Assembly (NCBI RefSeq): GCF_029761935.1
Contig: NZ_CP121699.1
Location: 2,418,001-2,482,000 of the forward strand
Length of the DNA: 64,000 bases
Direction: 5' to 3'
From: Microbacterium testaceum
Lineage (GTDB): Bacteria > Actinomycetota > Actinomycetes > Actinomycetales > Microbacteriaceae
Under the pieces are notes generated by a model. That model worked only from the letters and a program-made list of their open reading frames with translations. It did no database searches and was not told the origin of the DNA. A program made the position numbers and the translations under genes. Shown in pieces: positions 49,871-61,685 of this stretch (position 1 is its first letter; every line of letters starts with the position of its first letter).

Positions 49871-50728
49871 TCAGATCAGGCCGAGCTCCGCGAACGCGTT
49901 GTGCACGCCGTCGTCGAGAACCGCGGTGGTCACCCGGCCGGCGAGACGCTGCAGCTCCGGCGCGGCGTTGCCCATCGCGACGGGCGTGCCGACGACCTCG
50001 AACATCTCGACGTCGTTCCAGCTGTCGCCGATGCCGATGGCATCCGTCGCCGACAGGCCCAACTGATCGAGCACCGCCGTGATCGCGGAGCCCTTGGTGA
50101 CGCCGGCCTGACCGATCTCGCCGTTCGACCCGCCGGGCAGCGGGATCGAGCCCGGGATGACGTGGAAGCCCTCGCCGAGAGCGGCCGCCGCGTGCGCGAC
50201 GGTGTCGGTCGACGGGCTGACGAACACGGCCTTCGCGACGGCGTCGCGGTCGACCTCGGAGACCGGCCGCGGCTCACGCCAGAGGGGCTGCTCGGGCGGC
50301 AAGCCCTCGGCTCCGAGCTCGGCGGCGCGCTTCTCATGCCGTTCGCGGCGGTACTCGGTCATCACGGGACCCATGCCGGCGCTCGCGTACACGCCCCCGT
50401 GGGTCTGGAGGAAGTAGTGGATGCCGTGAGCCTCGAAGTAGCGCTCGAGGGCTTCGACGTCGGCGCGGGGCATCGGCTGCTCGACGATCAGGGCGTCCTC
50501 GTCGGGATCGCCGCCGCGGGTCGCGTACGCGCCCCCGTTGGTGATCGCCCCGTCGAAGCCGATCGCCAGCACCTCGGGGTGGATGTCGCCCGCCGATCGC
50601 CCGGTGGAGAGCCACACGAGGTGGCCGTTCTCGCGCGCCTTCCGCACGGCGGTCACCGTCGAGGGGGCGATCACCGAACCGTGCTCGAGGATCGTGCCGT
50701 CGACGTCGAGGAAGGCGATGCGGGTCAT
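49871..50728 (-). CDS. Cof-type HAD-superfamily phosphatase
   Basis: 285 residues. HAD motif I is IAFLDVDGTIL (nucleophile Asp), motif II WLSTGRSA, a lysine in AGVTKGSAI for motif III, and IGIGDSWNDVEMF for motif IV, separated by a large type IIB cap domain. It probably dephosphorylates a sugar phosphate or similar small molecule. The gene lies divergent from the beta-glucoside PTS operon and could serve sugar-phosphate turnover, but that is only proximity. Confidence 0.92.
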   Translation of the reverse strand: MTRIAFLDVDGTILEHGSVIAPSTVTAVRKARENGHLVWLSTGRSAGDIHPEVLAIGFDGAITNGGAYATRGGDPDEDALIVEQPMPRADVEALERYFEAHGIHYFLQTHGGVYASAGMGPVMTEYRRERHEKRAAELGAEGLPPEQPLWREPRPVSEVDRDAVAKAVFVSPSTDTVAHAAAALGEGFHVIPGSIPLPGGSNGEIGQAGVTKGSAITAVLDQLGLSATDAIGIGDSWNDVEMFEVVGTPVAMGNAAPELQRLAGRVTTAVLDDGVHNAFAELGLI

Positions 50729-50874
50729 GTGCACTCCACAGCGATCGGCGCCGAGGCGCGAATCAGGTCGGGGGATCGACGGCGGATGCCGCGTCGAGGG
50801 CCATCGATCCCGGTCTCGGGAGAACCGACGACACCGCCACGCTACTCGACCGGCCCGCGCGTGGGACGTCGCGA

Positions 50875-50903
50875 TTCGCCATCCGGGAATCGTCGTGTAG
50901 AGT
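50875..50903 (+). promoter_or_regulatory. candidate promoter of the beta-glucoside PTS operon
   Basis: A TAGAGT hexamer (50898-50903) lies 17 bases after TTCGCC (50875-50880). The -10 is good and the -35 weak. Transcription from here would include the antiterminator site and terminator just downstream. Confidence 0.45.
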
Positions 50904-50916
50904 CGCCGACGGACAT

Positions 50917-50979
50917 GTGACTGGTCATGCAGGCAGGATCCGAACGCAGTGCGAGAGCACCGCCTTCGGGTCCTTTTTT
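50917..50979 (+). promoter_or_regulatory. LicT-type RAT antiterminator overlapping an intrinsic terminator
   Basis: GTGACTGGTCATGCAGGC followed by AGGATCC (50917-50941) fits the ribonucleic antiterminator consensus bound by BglG/LicT proteins. Its 3' part overlaps the first arm of a terminator: GGATCCGAA (50936-50944) pairs with TTCGGGTCC (50965-50973), with an inner GTGC/GCAC stem, followed by six T residues. LicT encoded three genes downstream should bind the RAT and prevent termination when a beta-glucoside is present. This accounts for the 315-bp gap before the PTS gene. Confidence 0.9.
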
Positions 50980-51043
50980 GTTGCCCGGGCGACTTCGGAG
51001 TCGACGTCGCGACGCATGTCCTTCGATCCAAGGAAGGACTTCG

Positions 51044-54383
<3,340 letters not shown>

Positions 54384-54427
54384 CGACCGCACTCGCTGCG
54401 CGTCCGCCGGGGTCGACGGAGACACCC

Positions 54428-55258
54428 ATGCAGATCATCAAGAAGGTGCTGAACTCCAGCGTCGTGCTCGTCGAGGACGAGCGCGGCGTGGAGCGCGTGC
54501 TGTTGGGCAAGGGCATCGGTTTCGCCGCGCGCCCGGGCGACACCGTCGCGCCGGGATCGACGGACCGGGTCTTCGTCGCGCTCGACGACGCCGATCAGCG
54601 GAACCTCGTCGAGTTGCTCGCCCAGATCCCCGGAGGCTTCGTCGAGCTCACGAGGGCGATCGTGATGGATGCCGAGAAGGTGGGCATCGAGCTCGACGCG
54701 CACATCTACCTCACGCTCACCGACCACCTGCATTTCGCGGTGGAGCGCCAGCGGCGGGGCCTGCAGGTCACCAACCGCCTGGCGTGGGAGGTGCGGACCG
54801 TCTACCCGCGCGAATACGAGGTGGGCCTTCGCGCCCTCGGACTGCTCCGCGACCGCACGGGGGTCTCGCTGCCCGACGAGGAGGCCGCCAACATCGCCTT
54901 CCACCTCGTCAACTCCGAGGTGGGACGACCGGCCGTCGACTCGATGCGCGTGGTCGGGCTCGTGTCGGACATCACGACGATCGTCACGCACTCCGGGGGA
55001 GTGACCCTGGATGCCGACGACCTCCACACCCGTCGGTTCCTCACCCACCTGCAGTTCTTCGCGGAGCGGTTGTTCAGTGACCGCCTCGCCGGTCAGGACG
55101 AAGACCTGCTCTTCGCGACCATGACGGCCAAGCACCCGCGCGCCGTCGCGACGGCCGAACGCATCCGCGCGTTCGTCCTCAAGGAGCACGAGGTGGCCAT
55201 CTCCGACGAAGAGGTGGGCTACCTCGCCCTGCATATCGCTCGCGCCCAGTCGAGCTGA
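54428..55258 (+). CDS. licT: BglG/LicT-type transcription antiterminator
   Basis: 276 residues: an RNA-binding CAT domain (about 1-58, starting IIKKVLNSSVVLV and containing GKGIGFAARPGD), then two PRD domains whose histidines are phosphorylated by the PTS (a YLTLTDHLHFAVER stretch in PRD1, and a second PRD to the end with GYLALHIARA). It binds the RAT at 50917 and lets transcription pass the terminator. The ATG at 54428 follows GGAG; a GTG overlapping the GH1 stop at 54380 would add 16 non-conserved residues. Confidence 0.94.
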   Translation: MQIIKKVLNSSVVLVEDERGVERVLLGKGIGFAARPGDTVAPGSTDRVFVALDDADQRNLVELLAQIPGGFVELTRAIVMDAEKVGIELDAHIYLTLTDHLHFAVERQRRGLQVTNRLAWEVRTVYPREYEVGLRALGLLRDRTGVSLPDEEAANIAFHLVNSEVGRPAVDSMRVVGLVSDITTIVTHSGGVTLDADDLHTRRFLTHLQFFAERLFSDRLAGQDEDLLFATMTAKHPRAVATAERIRAFVLKEHEVAISDEEVGYLALHIARAQSS

Positions 55259-55276
55259 ACACCCCGAAAGGTCCCC

Positions 55277-55543
55277 ATGGCACAGCGCACCGCCGTCTTC
55301 GGCTCGTCCTCCGGCCTGCACTCCCGCCCCGCGGCGACTCTCGCCCGCGCGGCCGCGGCGTCGAAGCACACCGTCACCCTCGCCGCCGGTGACACCTCCG
55401 TCGACGCCCGCAGCATCCTCGCGCTGCTGCAGCTCGGCGTGAAGACGGGCGACGAGGTGGCCCTCGAGGTCGACGGTCCCGAGGCCGACCGCGTCGCCGA
55501 CGAACTTCAGGCGCTGCTCGAGCAGGATCTCGACGCCGCCTGA
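55277..55543 (+). CDS. ptsH: HPr phosphocarrier protein
   Basis: 88 residues with His15 in SGLHSRPAA (the phosphorylated histidine) and a conserved Ser46 in DARSILALLQLG, the usual regulatory phosphorylation site, though no HPr kinase is visible here. It passes phosphate from EI to the EIIBCA. A GAAAGG site precedes the ATG. The last gene of the PTS operon; EI (ptsI) is not in the window. Confidence 0.94.
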   Translation: MAQRTAVFGSSSGLHSRPAATLARAAAASKHTVTLAAGDTSVDARSILALLQLGVKTGDEVALEVDGPEADRVADELQALLEQDLDAA

Positions 55544-55552
55544 CCCGATCGC

Positions 55553-55605
55553 GTGAGGGGCCGCGCCGGGTGTATCCCCCGACGCCCGGCATCCCGGCCC
55601 CTCAC
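55553..55605. repeat. first of two tandem hairpins after ptsH
   Basis: Stem GTGAGGGGCCG (55553-55563) pairs with CGGCCCCTCAC (55595-55605), with an inner CCGGG/CCCGG pairing. It starts ten bases after the ptsH stop and can terminate the PTS operon. The outer core GCGTGAGGGG recurs in the next hairpin. Confidence 0.75.
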
Positions 55606-55634
55606 GTGCCCTCTGGGGTCCGGCCCTTCTTCGT

Positions 55635-55707
55635 GGCTCGCGTGAGGGGGCGGAATCTGTCGCCTACCGCCTCACGAGGCGACACTTCGTGACCCCTCAC
55701 GCGAGCC
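55635..55707. repeat. second of two tandem hairpins, before rlmN
   Basis: Outer perfect 15-bp stem GGCTCGCGTGAGGGG (55635-55649) / CCCCTCACGCGAGCC (55693-55707), with an inner perfect 8-bp stem TGTCGCCT (55658-55665) / AGGCGACA (55677-55684). It shares the GCGTGAGGGG/CCCCTCACG core with the preceding hairpin. Two related hairpins in a row suggest a repeat element rather than a plain terminator. Confidence 0.75.
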
Positions 55708-55755
55708 GGTACCGCGCCCAGCCGCGGTGCAGATGCGCCCGGTACCCTGGAAACC

Positions 55756-57039
55756 ATGACCGAACAGCCCCCCGTGCGCACGACGACGCCCCGCTCGGTG
55801 CGCCCCGAGGGGGCCCCGGCCGACACCGGCATCCGCCAGGTGCGCCCGAAGACCGAAGGCTGGCAGCAGGCCAAGGACGAGACCGGTCGTCCGCTGCTGC
55901 AGTTCGCCAGCCCCAAGCGCGGCAAGCCGCCCGTGCACCTCGCCGACCTCACGCATGACGAGCGCATCGCCAAGCTCAAGGAGCTCGGCCTCCCGGGCTT
56001 CCGCGCGAAACAGCTCGAGAAGCACTACTTCACGCACTACTCGTCGGATGCCGCCGACATGACCGACCTCCCGGCATCCGGTCGCGAAGAGCTCGTCGCG
56101 GGGATGCTGCCGCCCCTGCTCACCGAGGTGCGTCGGCTCGAGACCGACCGCGGCGACACGATCAAGTTCCTCTGGAAGCTGCACGACGGCGCCCTCGTCG
56201 AGTCGGTGCTCATGCGCTACCCCGGCCGCATCACGCTGTGCGTGTCGAGCCAGGCCGGCTGCGGCATGAACTGCCCGTTCTGCGCCACCGGGCAGGCGGG
56301 GCTGACCCGCAACATGTCGGCCGCCGAGATCATCGAGCAGATCGTGCGCGCCAACGCCCTCATCGCCGCCGGCGGCCTGGGCGGCAAGAAGCGCGACGAC
56401 CACTCGCTCGACCGCGTGTCGAACATCGTGTTCATGGGCATGGGTGAGCCGCTCGCCAACTACGCGCGCGTCATGCAGGCGGTGCGCGTGATGGTCGACA
56501 AGGAGCACGGCCTGGGCATGAGCGCCCGCGGCATCACCGTGTCGACCGTCGGACTCGTCCCCGCGATCAAGAAGCTTGCCGACGAGGACATCCCGGTGAC
56601 CTTCGCCCTCTCGCTCCACGCCCCCGACGACCACCTGCGCGACGAGCTCATCCCGGTGAACTCCCGCTGGAAGGTCGACGAGGCCCTGGATGCCGCGCGC
56701 GCCTACTTCGACAAGACCGGGCGCCGCGTCTCGATCGAGTACGCCCTGATCAAGGACATGAACGACCACGCGTGGCGCGCCGACCTGCTGGCCGACAAGC
56801 TCAACGCGCGCGGTCGCGGCTGGGTGCACGTGAACCCCATCCCGCTGAATCCGACCCCGGGCTCGATCTGGACGGCATCCGAGGTGCCGGTGCAGAACGA
56901 GTTCGTGCGCCGTCTCAACGACGCGGGCATCCCGACGACCCTCCGCGACACCCGCGGCAAGGAGATCGACGGGGCGTGCGGTCAGCTCGTCGCGACCGAA
57001 GAAGACGAGGCGGCCGCCGAGGCGACCCCGGTCGGCTGA
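55756..57039 (+). CDS. rlmN: 23S rRNA (adenine-2503-C2)-methyltransferase, radical SAM
   Basis: RlmN methylates A2503 of 23S rRNA and A37 of some tRNAs. 427 residues. The radical-SAM cluster is [11 protein letters not shown] (Cys169, Cys173, Cys176). The family-specific [26 protein letters not shown] segment (here [13 protein letters not shown]) and C-terminal GACGQL, with the resolving cysteine, are intact. About 60 N-terminal residues are extra and disordered, as in many actinobacteria. A strong terminator follows. No link to the PTS operon upstream. Confidence 0.96.
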   Translation: MTEQPPVRTTTPRSVRPEGAPADTGIRQVRPKTEGWQQAKDETGRPLLQFASPKRGKPPVHLADLTHDERIAKLKELGLPGFRAKQLEKHYFTHYSSDAADMTDLPASGREELVAGMLPPLLTEVRRLETDRGDTIKFLWKLHDGALVESVLMRYPGRITLCVSSQAGCGMNCPFCATGQAGLTRNMSAAEIIEQIVRANALIAAGGLGGKKRDDHSLDRVSNIVFMGMGEPLANYARVMQAVRVMVDKEHGLGMSARGITVSTVGLVPAIKKLADEDIPVTFALSLHAPDDHLRDELIPVNSRWKVDEALDAARAYFDKTGRRVSIEYALIKDMNDHAWRADLLADKLNARGRGWVHVNPIPLNPTPGSIWTASEVPVQNEFVRRLNDAGIPTTLRDTRGKEIDGACGQLVATEEDEAAAEATPVG

Positions 57040-57050
57040 CACCCTTCGCG

Positions 57051-57084
57051 GAAGCGCCCCCGGCCGAGCGGCCGGGGGCGCTTC
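57051..57084 (+). terminator. terminator hairpin of rlmN
   Basis: Perfect 15-bp stem GAAGCGCCCCCGGCC / GGCCGGGGGCGCTTC with a GAGC tetraloop, starting 12 bases after the rlmN stop. It is the strongest simple hairpin in the window and can also protect against reading from the converging polysaccharide operon. Confidence 0.85.
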
Positions 57085-57144
57085 GTGTTCACGCGGGCGA
57101 CGATCACGTTTGGCGGGGCCGCCCGCATGCGTCCGAGGCCGCGA

Positions 57145-58785
57145 TCAGGCGGCGACGGCCGTCACGACGAGGTTGTCGACGTAATGGCCGCTGGCCGGAT
57201 CCCACGCCCCGGCGCACGTGACCAGCCGCAGCTGCGGCGTCGGTGTCGGTGCGTAGACCGATTCGGTGGGGAAGCTGTTCTTCTCGACGGTCTGCAGTCC
57301 GGTCACCACGAAGTCGGCCGTCGATCCGTCGGCGCGGCGGACCGACACCGTATCGCCGGGCGTCAGTCGCGGGAGGTCGTAGAAAACGGCCGGTCCGGTG
57401 GGTGAATCGACGTGGCCCGCGATGACCGCGGGACCGACCTCTCCGGGCAGGACCCCCTTCTCGTACCAGCCGACCGCGTCGTAGTCCCGGGGCGACTGGA
57501 TCCACCCGTCGTCCCCTCGGTCGAGGCCGATGAGGTCGGAGTCCACCCCGATCGCCGGGATCGAGATGTGCACGGGCGGGGCCGTGTTGGCCGCCGCGGG
57601 GGTCACCGGATTCTGGAAGCCGCCCGCCGCGCCGACGCCCGGCGCCGTCGTCGCCCCGGCGCCCGTCGCACCGGGCGCGTCCGCCGCGGCCGGGTCGCCT
57701 GCGAGCGCGGGGCAGCCGTCGAGCACGTCGTCGGTGAGCATCGCCGTGGCGAGGGCCGTCCAGGCCGCACCGTAGTACGTGGGGGTGGATGCCGCGGTGT
57801 CGGCCATGCGCTGCAGATCGGCTCGCGCCTCGTCGTCGCGCCCGCTCGCGGCGAGCGCGGCCGCCCGTGCGGCGTACGCGACCGGATGCCGGTCCGAGGT
57901 GAGGGCGCCGGCTCCCGCGTCGAGCTCGGCGGGCAGCTCGTCCCCGCCGGGGAGCGCCGCGGCCACGCGCGCCGCGAGGGCGCGGTCGCCGTCATGACAC
58001 GACTCGGCGAACCGGATGGTCGTGCGCGCGGCATCGTAGCCGTAGGCCGGCTCGCCCCCGCCGCCCGCGGAGCCCGCGAGCGCGACGGTGCCGTCGTCGG
58101 CGACCGTGGCCCAATTGGTCGGCAGGGTGTTGGCATCCATTAGTGCGCTCGTCACCGCTGCGCTACCCGCGGCCAGCTCCTCCCACCGGGGGTCGCCCGA
58201 CGCGCGCGAGAGCACGTCGAACGCGGCCGGCGACGCGTACGAGGGGTTGTAGGCGTGGGGCGAAGCCGTGGCCCACGGTCCCGGCAGCAGGATGCGCCCG
58301 AGCGCGCTCTTTGTCGTCATCTCGTCGAGGACCGCGGCGCCGAGCGACACGCCCTGCTCGCGGAGGTCGTCGCGGTCGAAGGCGTCGCCCGCGAGCACCA
58401 GCGCGCGCGCCGCATCGAGGTCGGCGTCCGAGGCGGGCTGCTCGTCGACGACGGAGCCGTCCTTCCACTGCCACGCCAGCAGGCCGTCGTCGCGCTGCAG
58501 GTGGGTGGTCGTCCAGTCCCAGATGCTGTCGAAGCGCGACGGGTCGTCGGCGGCGACGGCGAGGAGCAGGCCGTATGCCTGCCCCTCGCTGACGGTGTCG
58601 CCGCCCTGGTCCGTGCGCACCACGCGACCGGCGTCGACGTAGGTGTCGAGGAAGGCCTCGGCCGTCGCGGTGGTGGCGTCGGCGATGTCGGGTTCCGGCT
58701 CGGTCGCGGTGCTGCACGCCGCCATCGTCAGGGCGACGACGGTGGCGACCGCGCCGACCGTCGACGCCCGGCGTGCGAACGTCAT
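57145..58785 (-). CDS. lipoprotein fusing a GH8 glycanase to a class-F-type sortase
   Basis: 546 residues. A lipoprotein signal ends at Cys24 (LTMAACST). Residues about 35-350 are a glycoside hydrolase family 8 domain: SEGQAYGLLLAV carries the general-acid Glu67, ASDADLDAARAL the DAD region, and YNPSYASPAAF is typical. After an Ala/Pro/Gly linker, residues about 402-546 form a class-F-type sortase: VHISIPAIGVDSDL, AGHVDS (His458) and RLVTCAGAW (Cys524), then HYVDNLVV. GH8 enzymes cut beta-1,4-glucans or chitosan and often accompany cellulose synthases. The gene is last in the GT2 operon and overlaps the DUF4397 gene by four bases. Confidence 0.88.
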   Translation of the reverse strand: MTFARRASTVGAVATVVALTMAACSTATEPEPDIADATTATAEAFLDTYVDAGRVVRTDQGGDTVSEGQAYGLLLAVAADDPSRFDSIWDWTTTHLQRDDGLLAWQWKDGSVVDEQPASDADLDAARALVLAGDAFDRDDLREQGVSLGAAVLDEMTTKSALGRILLPGPWATASPHAYNPSYASPAAFDVLSRASGDPRWEELAAGSAAVTSALMDANTLPTNWATVADDGTVALAGSAGGGGEPAYGYDAARTTIRFAESCHDGDRALAARVAAALPGGDELPAELDAGAGALTSDRHPVAYAARAAALAASGRDDEARADLQRMADTAASTPTYYGAAWTALATAMLTDDVLDGCPALAGDPAAADAPGATGAGATTAPGVGAAGGFQNPVTPAAANTAPPVHISIPAIGVDSDLIGLDRGDDGWIQSPRDYDAVGWYEKGVLPGEVGPAVIAGHVDSPTGPAVFYDLPRLTPGDTVSVRRADGSTADFVVTGLQTVEKNSFPTESVYAPTPTPQLRLVTCAGAWDPASGHYVDNLVVTAVAA

Positions 58786-59666
58786 GCGCGCGCCTCGCCG
58801 CGGCGGCGCCGACGCGCCGCGATGAGCGCGACGGCGCCCAGCGCCACGGCCATCGCGCCGGCGCCCGTTGCGGCGGCACCCGTGGGCGCGGTCGTGGCGG
58901 CGGCGGTTCCGCCGCCACCGGTGTGGATGCCGCCGACCGGCATGTCGGCGAGGGTCGCGGAGTCGGTGATGGTCTGCGCCGTGAGCGCTCCCTGGGCGTC
59001 ATCGAGCACGAAGAGGGTCGAGACCGACCCCGCCGGCAGGTCCACCGCCGAGGTCGCGGATTCGTCCGCGCCCGTCAGCTCCAGATCCCACGAACCGGCC
59101 GGCACCGCGGCGTAGTCGGTCGCCGACCCCGCGGGCACGTCGCGCGCGATCGGGCGCCCCTGGGCGGTGTCGACGTCCACCGTCGGCTCCACTGTCGAGG
59201 CCTGCACGACGCGTACGCGCGCCTGTCCGGCGGCGGGGGCCGAGAGGTCGTCCTCGAAGACCGTGGTCTTCAGGTCGGCGTTGCGGCCGTAGGCGGCGAC
59301 CGTGAGCGGCTCGCCCTCGGCGATGTCGATCGACTGCTGCACCACCGGCTGCGTGCCGTCGGCGGCATCCGAGGGCACCATCGACACGACGTACGTGCCG
59401 TCGGCGAGGGGGATGTAGGGGCTCACGGCGCCGTAGGCGACGTCGTCGAGCTCGTAGACGACGGCCCCACCGGCGAGCGCCGTCAGCTGGACGTCGACCG
59501 ACTTGGTGTCGGGGGAGAGGTGGGCGACGCGCGCCCACCCGCCGGGCGCGGTGGGGGCCGCGGAGGCGGCCGGGGCGGTGGCGACGCCGATCCCGGCGCT
59601 GAGCAGGGCGGCGGCGCCGATCGCGGCGAGCCGCGCGGGACGAAGGGAGGGAGTGACACGGAACAT
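58782..59666 (-). CDS. DUF4397 surface protein with C-terminal anchor
   Basis: 294 residues. A signal peptide (about 1-37) precedes two DUF4397-type beta domains (VAHLSPDTKSVDVQL and VRVVQASTVEPTVDVD repeats). A Gly/Thr/Ala linker, a hydrophobic helix (about 267-284) and an RRRRRGEARA end complete a sorting-type C-terminus. Before the helix stands MPVGGIHTG (242-250) instead of a canonical LPXTG, which may be the recognition site for the fused sortase encoded just downstream. The two genes overlap by four bases. A cell-surface role is inferred. Confidence 0.85.
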   Translation of the reverse strand: MFRVTPSLRPARLAAIGAAALLSAGIGVATAPAASAAPTAPGGWARVAHLSPDTKSVDVQLTALAGGAVVYELDDVAYGAVSPYIPLADGTYVVSMVPSDAADGTQPVVQQSIDIAEGEPLTVAAYGRNADLKTTVFEDDLSAPAAGQARVRVVQASTVEPTVDVDTAQGRPIARDVPAGSATDYAAVPAGSWDLELTGADESATSAVDLPAGSVSTLFVLDDAQGALTAQTITDSATLADMPVGGIHTGGGGTAAATTAPTGAAATGAGAMAVALGAVALIAARRRRRGEARA

Positions 59667-59696
59667 GGCGGTCCTTTCGTTGGGGGGAGGAGAGGA

Positions 59697-61685
59697 TCAG
59701 GAGGTGGGACGGGGGAGCAGGTCGACCGGCTCGTCGGGTGAGAACGTGATGACCACGCCGGCGTCGCCGCGTTCGACCGAGACCGGACGCAGGGGGCCGG
59801 TCAGCGAGTCGTAGAACCGCAGCAGGGCGTCGGCCCCGGCGGCATCCCCCCGGGCGTCCTGACCGGCGAACTCGCTCACGGTGAGCTGACGGTGCACGCC
59901 CGAGGGATCGCCCTCCAGCTGCGCGATGTCGGCCACGTCGATGCGGCCCTGCGACGACAGCTGGCCGAGGGTCAGCAGGATCCGCCCGTCGACGACGCCC
60001 GAGGTGAGCAGATCCTGCTCCTCGCCGGGGACGCCGACGCCGGGGTTCTGCAGCACCTGCTGCCCGGCGACCGATCGGGCGGCGTACAGGTCGTCGTCGG
60101 CGGCCTGCGCGAGCGCCGCCTGGGCGGTGTCGACCAGGCGCACGTCGACCTTCTGCGCACCCTCTCCGAACGACGCCACCACGGCGCTGTTCTCGATAGC
60201 CTGACGCACGGTCGGGAACTCGGTCGGGAAGGTGCGCATCGAGTCGGTCGTGATGACGTAGTCGTAGTCGCGCCACCCGTCGGGGGCGAGCTGCTGCACG
60301 TCGGTGTCGGTGTCGGCCTTGTAGTACCAGACGACGTTCTCGCGCTCGAAGCCCGCGCGCACCAGGTCGACCCACATCGCGTCGTCCACGAGCATGCGGG
60401 AGTCGGCCGGTGCGTTCTGCGTCATCCACGCCTCGGCATCGCGCAGCGGACGGTCGAGATCGGCGAGGAGGAACCCGCGCAGCTGCGACGCCCACAGGGG
60501 ACCCGCGGCCAGCACGGCGACGACGAGCCCGACGGCGGTGGCGACTCCGGCGAGGCGCCGCATCGCGCCCGCCGAGCGCAGGGCTTCGACGGCCACCTGA
60601 CCCATTCCGGCGACGACCACCGCCGCGAACGGCAGCAGCATGATGACGTACGGCACGGGCAGGTAGCCCCCGCGGAACATGAACGCCGTCAGCGCCAGCA
60701 GAGCGATCGCCCACGGACGCAGGCGACGCACGAACAGGGCCGCGACGGCGGCCGCGAGTGCCGTGACGATGAGCACGGCGTCGAGCTGCCACCACAGTCC
60801 GACGGTGCGCGCCATGAGGCTCTCGGGGTCGAACAGCGATCCGCTGCCCTCGCGCGAGGCGAGCTGGAACGCCAGCCCGTCCCACAGGCTCACGCGCCCG
60901 GCGGCGGGGGCGACCTCGCCCTTGACCAGGGCGAAGGCGACGTACGCGAGACCGATGAGTCCCAGCACGGCCGAGGCGACCGACAGGGTGTACCGGCGCG
61001 TGGTGCGCTCCGCCCCGCGCCACATGAACCACGCCACCAACGGCAGCGCGAGCAGGTAGGTCTCCTTCGTGAGGACGGCGACGCCGAACGCGGCGGCGGC
61101 GCCGATGTACCCGGCGAGCTGGGCGCGTCGGCTCATCGCCAGCAGCAGGGCGGCGAGCAACCAGGCGGTCGCGATGTTGTCGAGGTAGACCTGACGGTGG
61201 AACTGCACCGCCAGCGGCGACAGCAGGAACAGCGCGACCGCGGCGGATGCCGTGAACCGGGCGAAGCCGATGCGGCGCACGACGAACCACAGCAGAACGG
61301 CGGCTGCGGCGGTGGCCGCGAGCATCGCCTCGCGGGCGGCGAGGACGGCGACGTCGTAGCGGTTCCAGCCGTCGGTCAGACCGACCCAGGCGGCGATCTG
61401 CATCCATCCGAGGGGCGGGTGGTCGTACCAGTATGTGTAGTGCGTGAGCTCGCCGAGGTTGCCGATGCTCCACGCCTGCGCGGTGTAGGTGCCCTCGTCG
61501 TCGATGCGCTGCGGGGAGCCGCCCAGGTTCAGCGCGTTGACCAGCAGGCCGAGGACGAGGGGAGGAAGCAGCCACAGCGCGTCGCCGAGCCGGGCGCGCC
61601 AGGGCGAGACCCGGCGGCGCAGCCCCGCGGACGCGCGGTCGGAGGGGATCGTCCCGGTGGGGACGCGGTCGATCGTCGAGGTCAT
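59697..61685 (-). CDS. GT39-like (GT-C fold) membrane glycosyltransferase
   Basis: 662 residues with about twelve transmembrane helices in the first 400 and a soluble extracytoplasmic C-terminal domain. The first external loop has DDEGTYTAQAW, the acidic pair of GT-C enzymes, and YWYDHPPLGWM follows, as in ArnT/PMT-like transferases that use polyprenyl-phosphate sugars. It may add a sugar to the polymer or surface protein made by the operon. Its start overlaps the GT2 stop by four bases; a 30-bp gap separates it from DUF4397. Confidence 0.86.
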   Translation of the reverse strand: MTSTIDRVPTGTIPSDRASAGLRRRVSPWRARLGDALWLLPPLVLGLLVNALNLGGSPQRIDDEGTYTAQAWSIGNLGELTHYTYWYDHPPLGWMQIAAWVGLTDGWNRYDVAVLAAREAMLAATAAAAVLLWFVVRRIGFARFTASAAVALFLLSPLAVQFHRQVYLDNIATAWLLAALLLAMSRRAQLAGYIGAAAAFGVAVLTKETYLLALPLVAWFMWRGAERTTRRYTLSVASAVLGLIGLAYVAFALVKGEVAPAAGRVSLWDGLAFQLASREGSGSLFDPESLMARTVGLWWQLDAVLIVTALAAAVAALFVRRLRPWAIALLALTAFMFRGGYLPVPYVIMLLPFAAVVVAGMGQVAVEALRSAGAMRRLAGVATAVGLVVAVLAAGPLWASQLRGFLLADLDRPLRDAEAWMTQNAPADSRMLVDDAMWVDLVRAGFERENVVWYYKADTDTDVQQLAPDGWRDYDYVITTDSMRTFPTEFPTVRQAIENSAVVASFGEGAQKVDVRLVDTAQAALAQAADDDLYAARSVAGQQVLQNPGVGVPGEEQDLLTSGVVDGRILLTLGQLSSQGRIDVADIAQLEGDPSGVHRQLTVSEFAGQDARGDAAGADALLRFYDSLTGPLRPVSVERGDAGVVITFSPDEPVDLLPRPTS

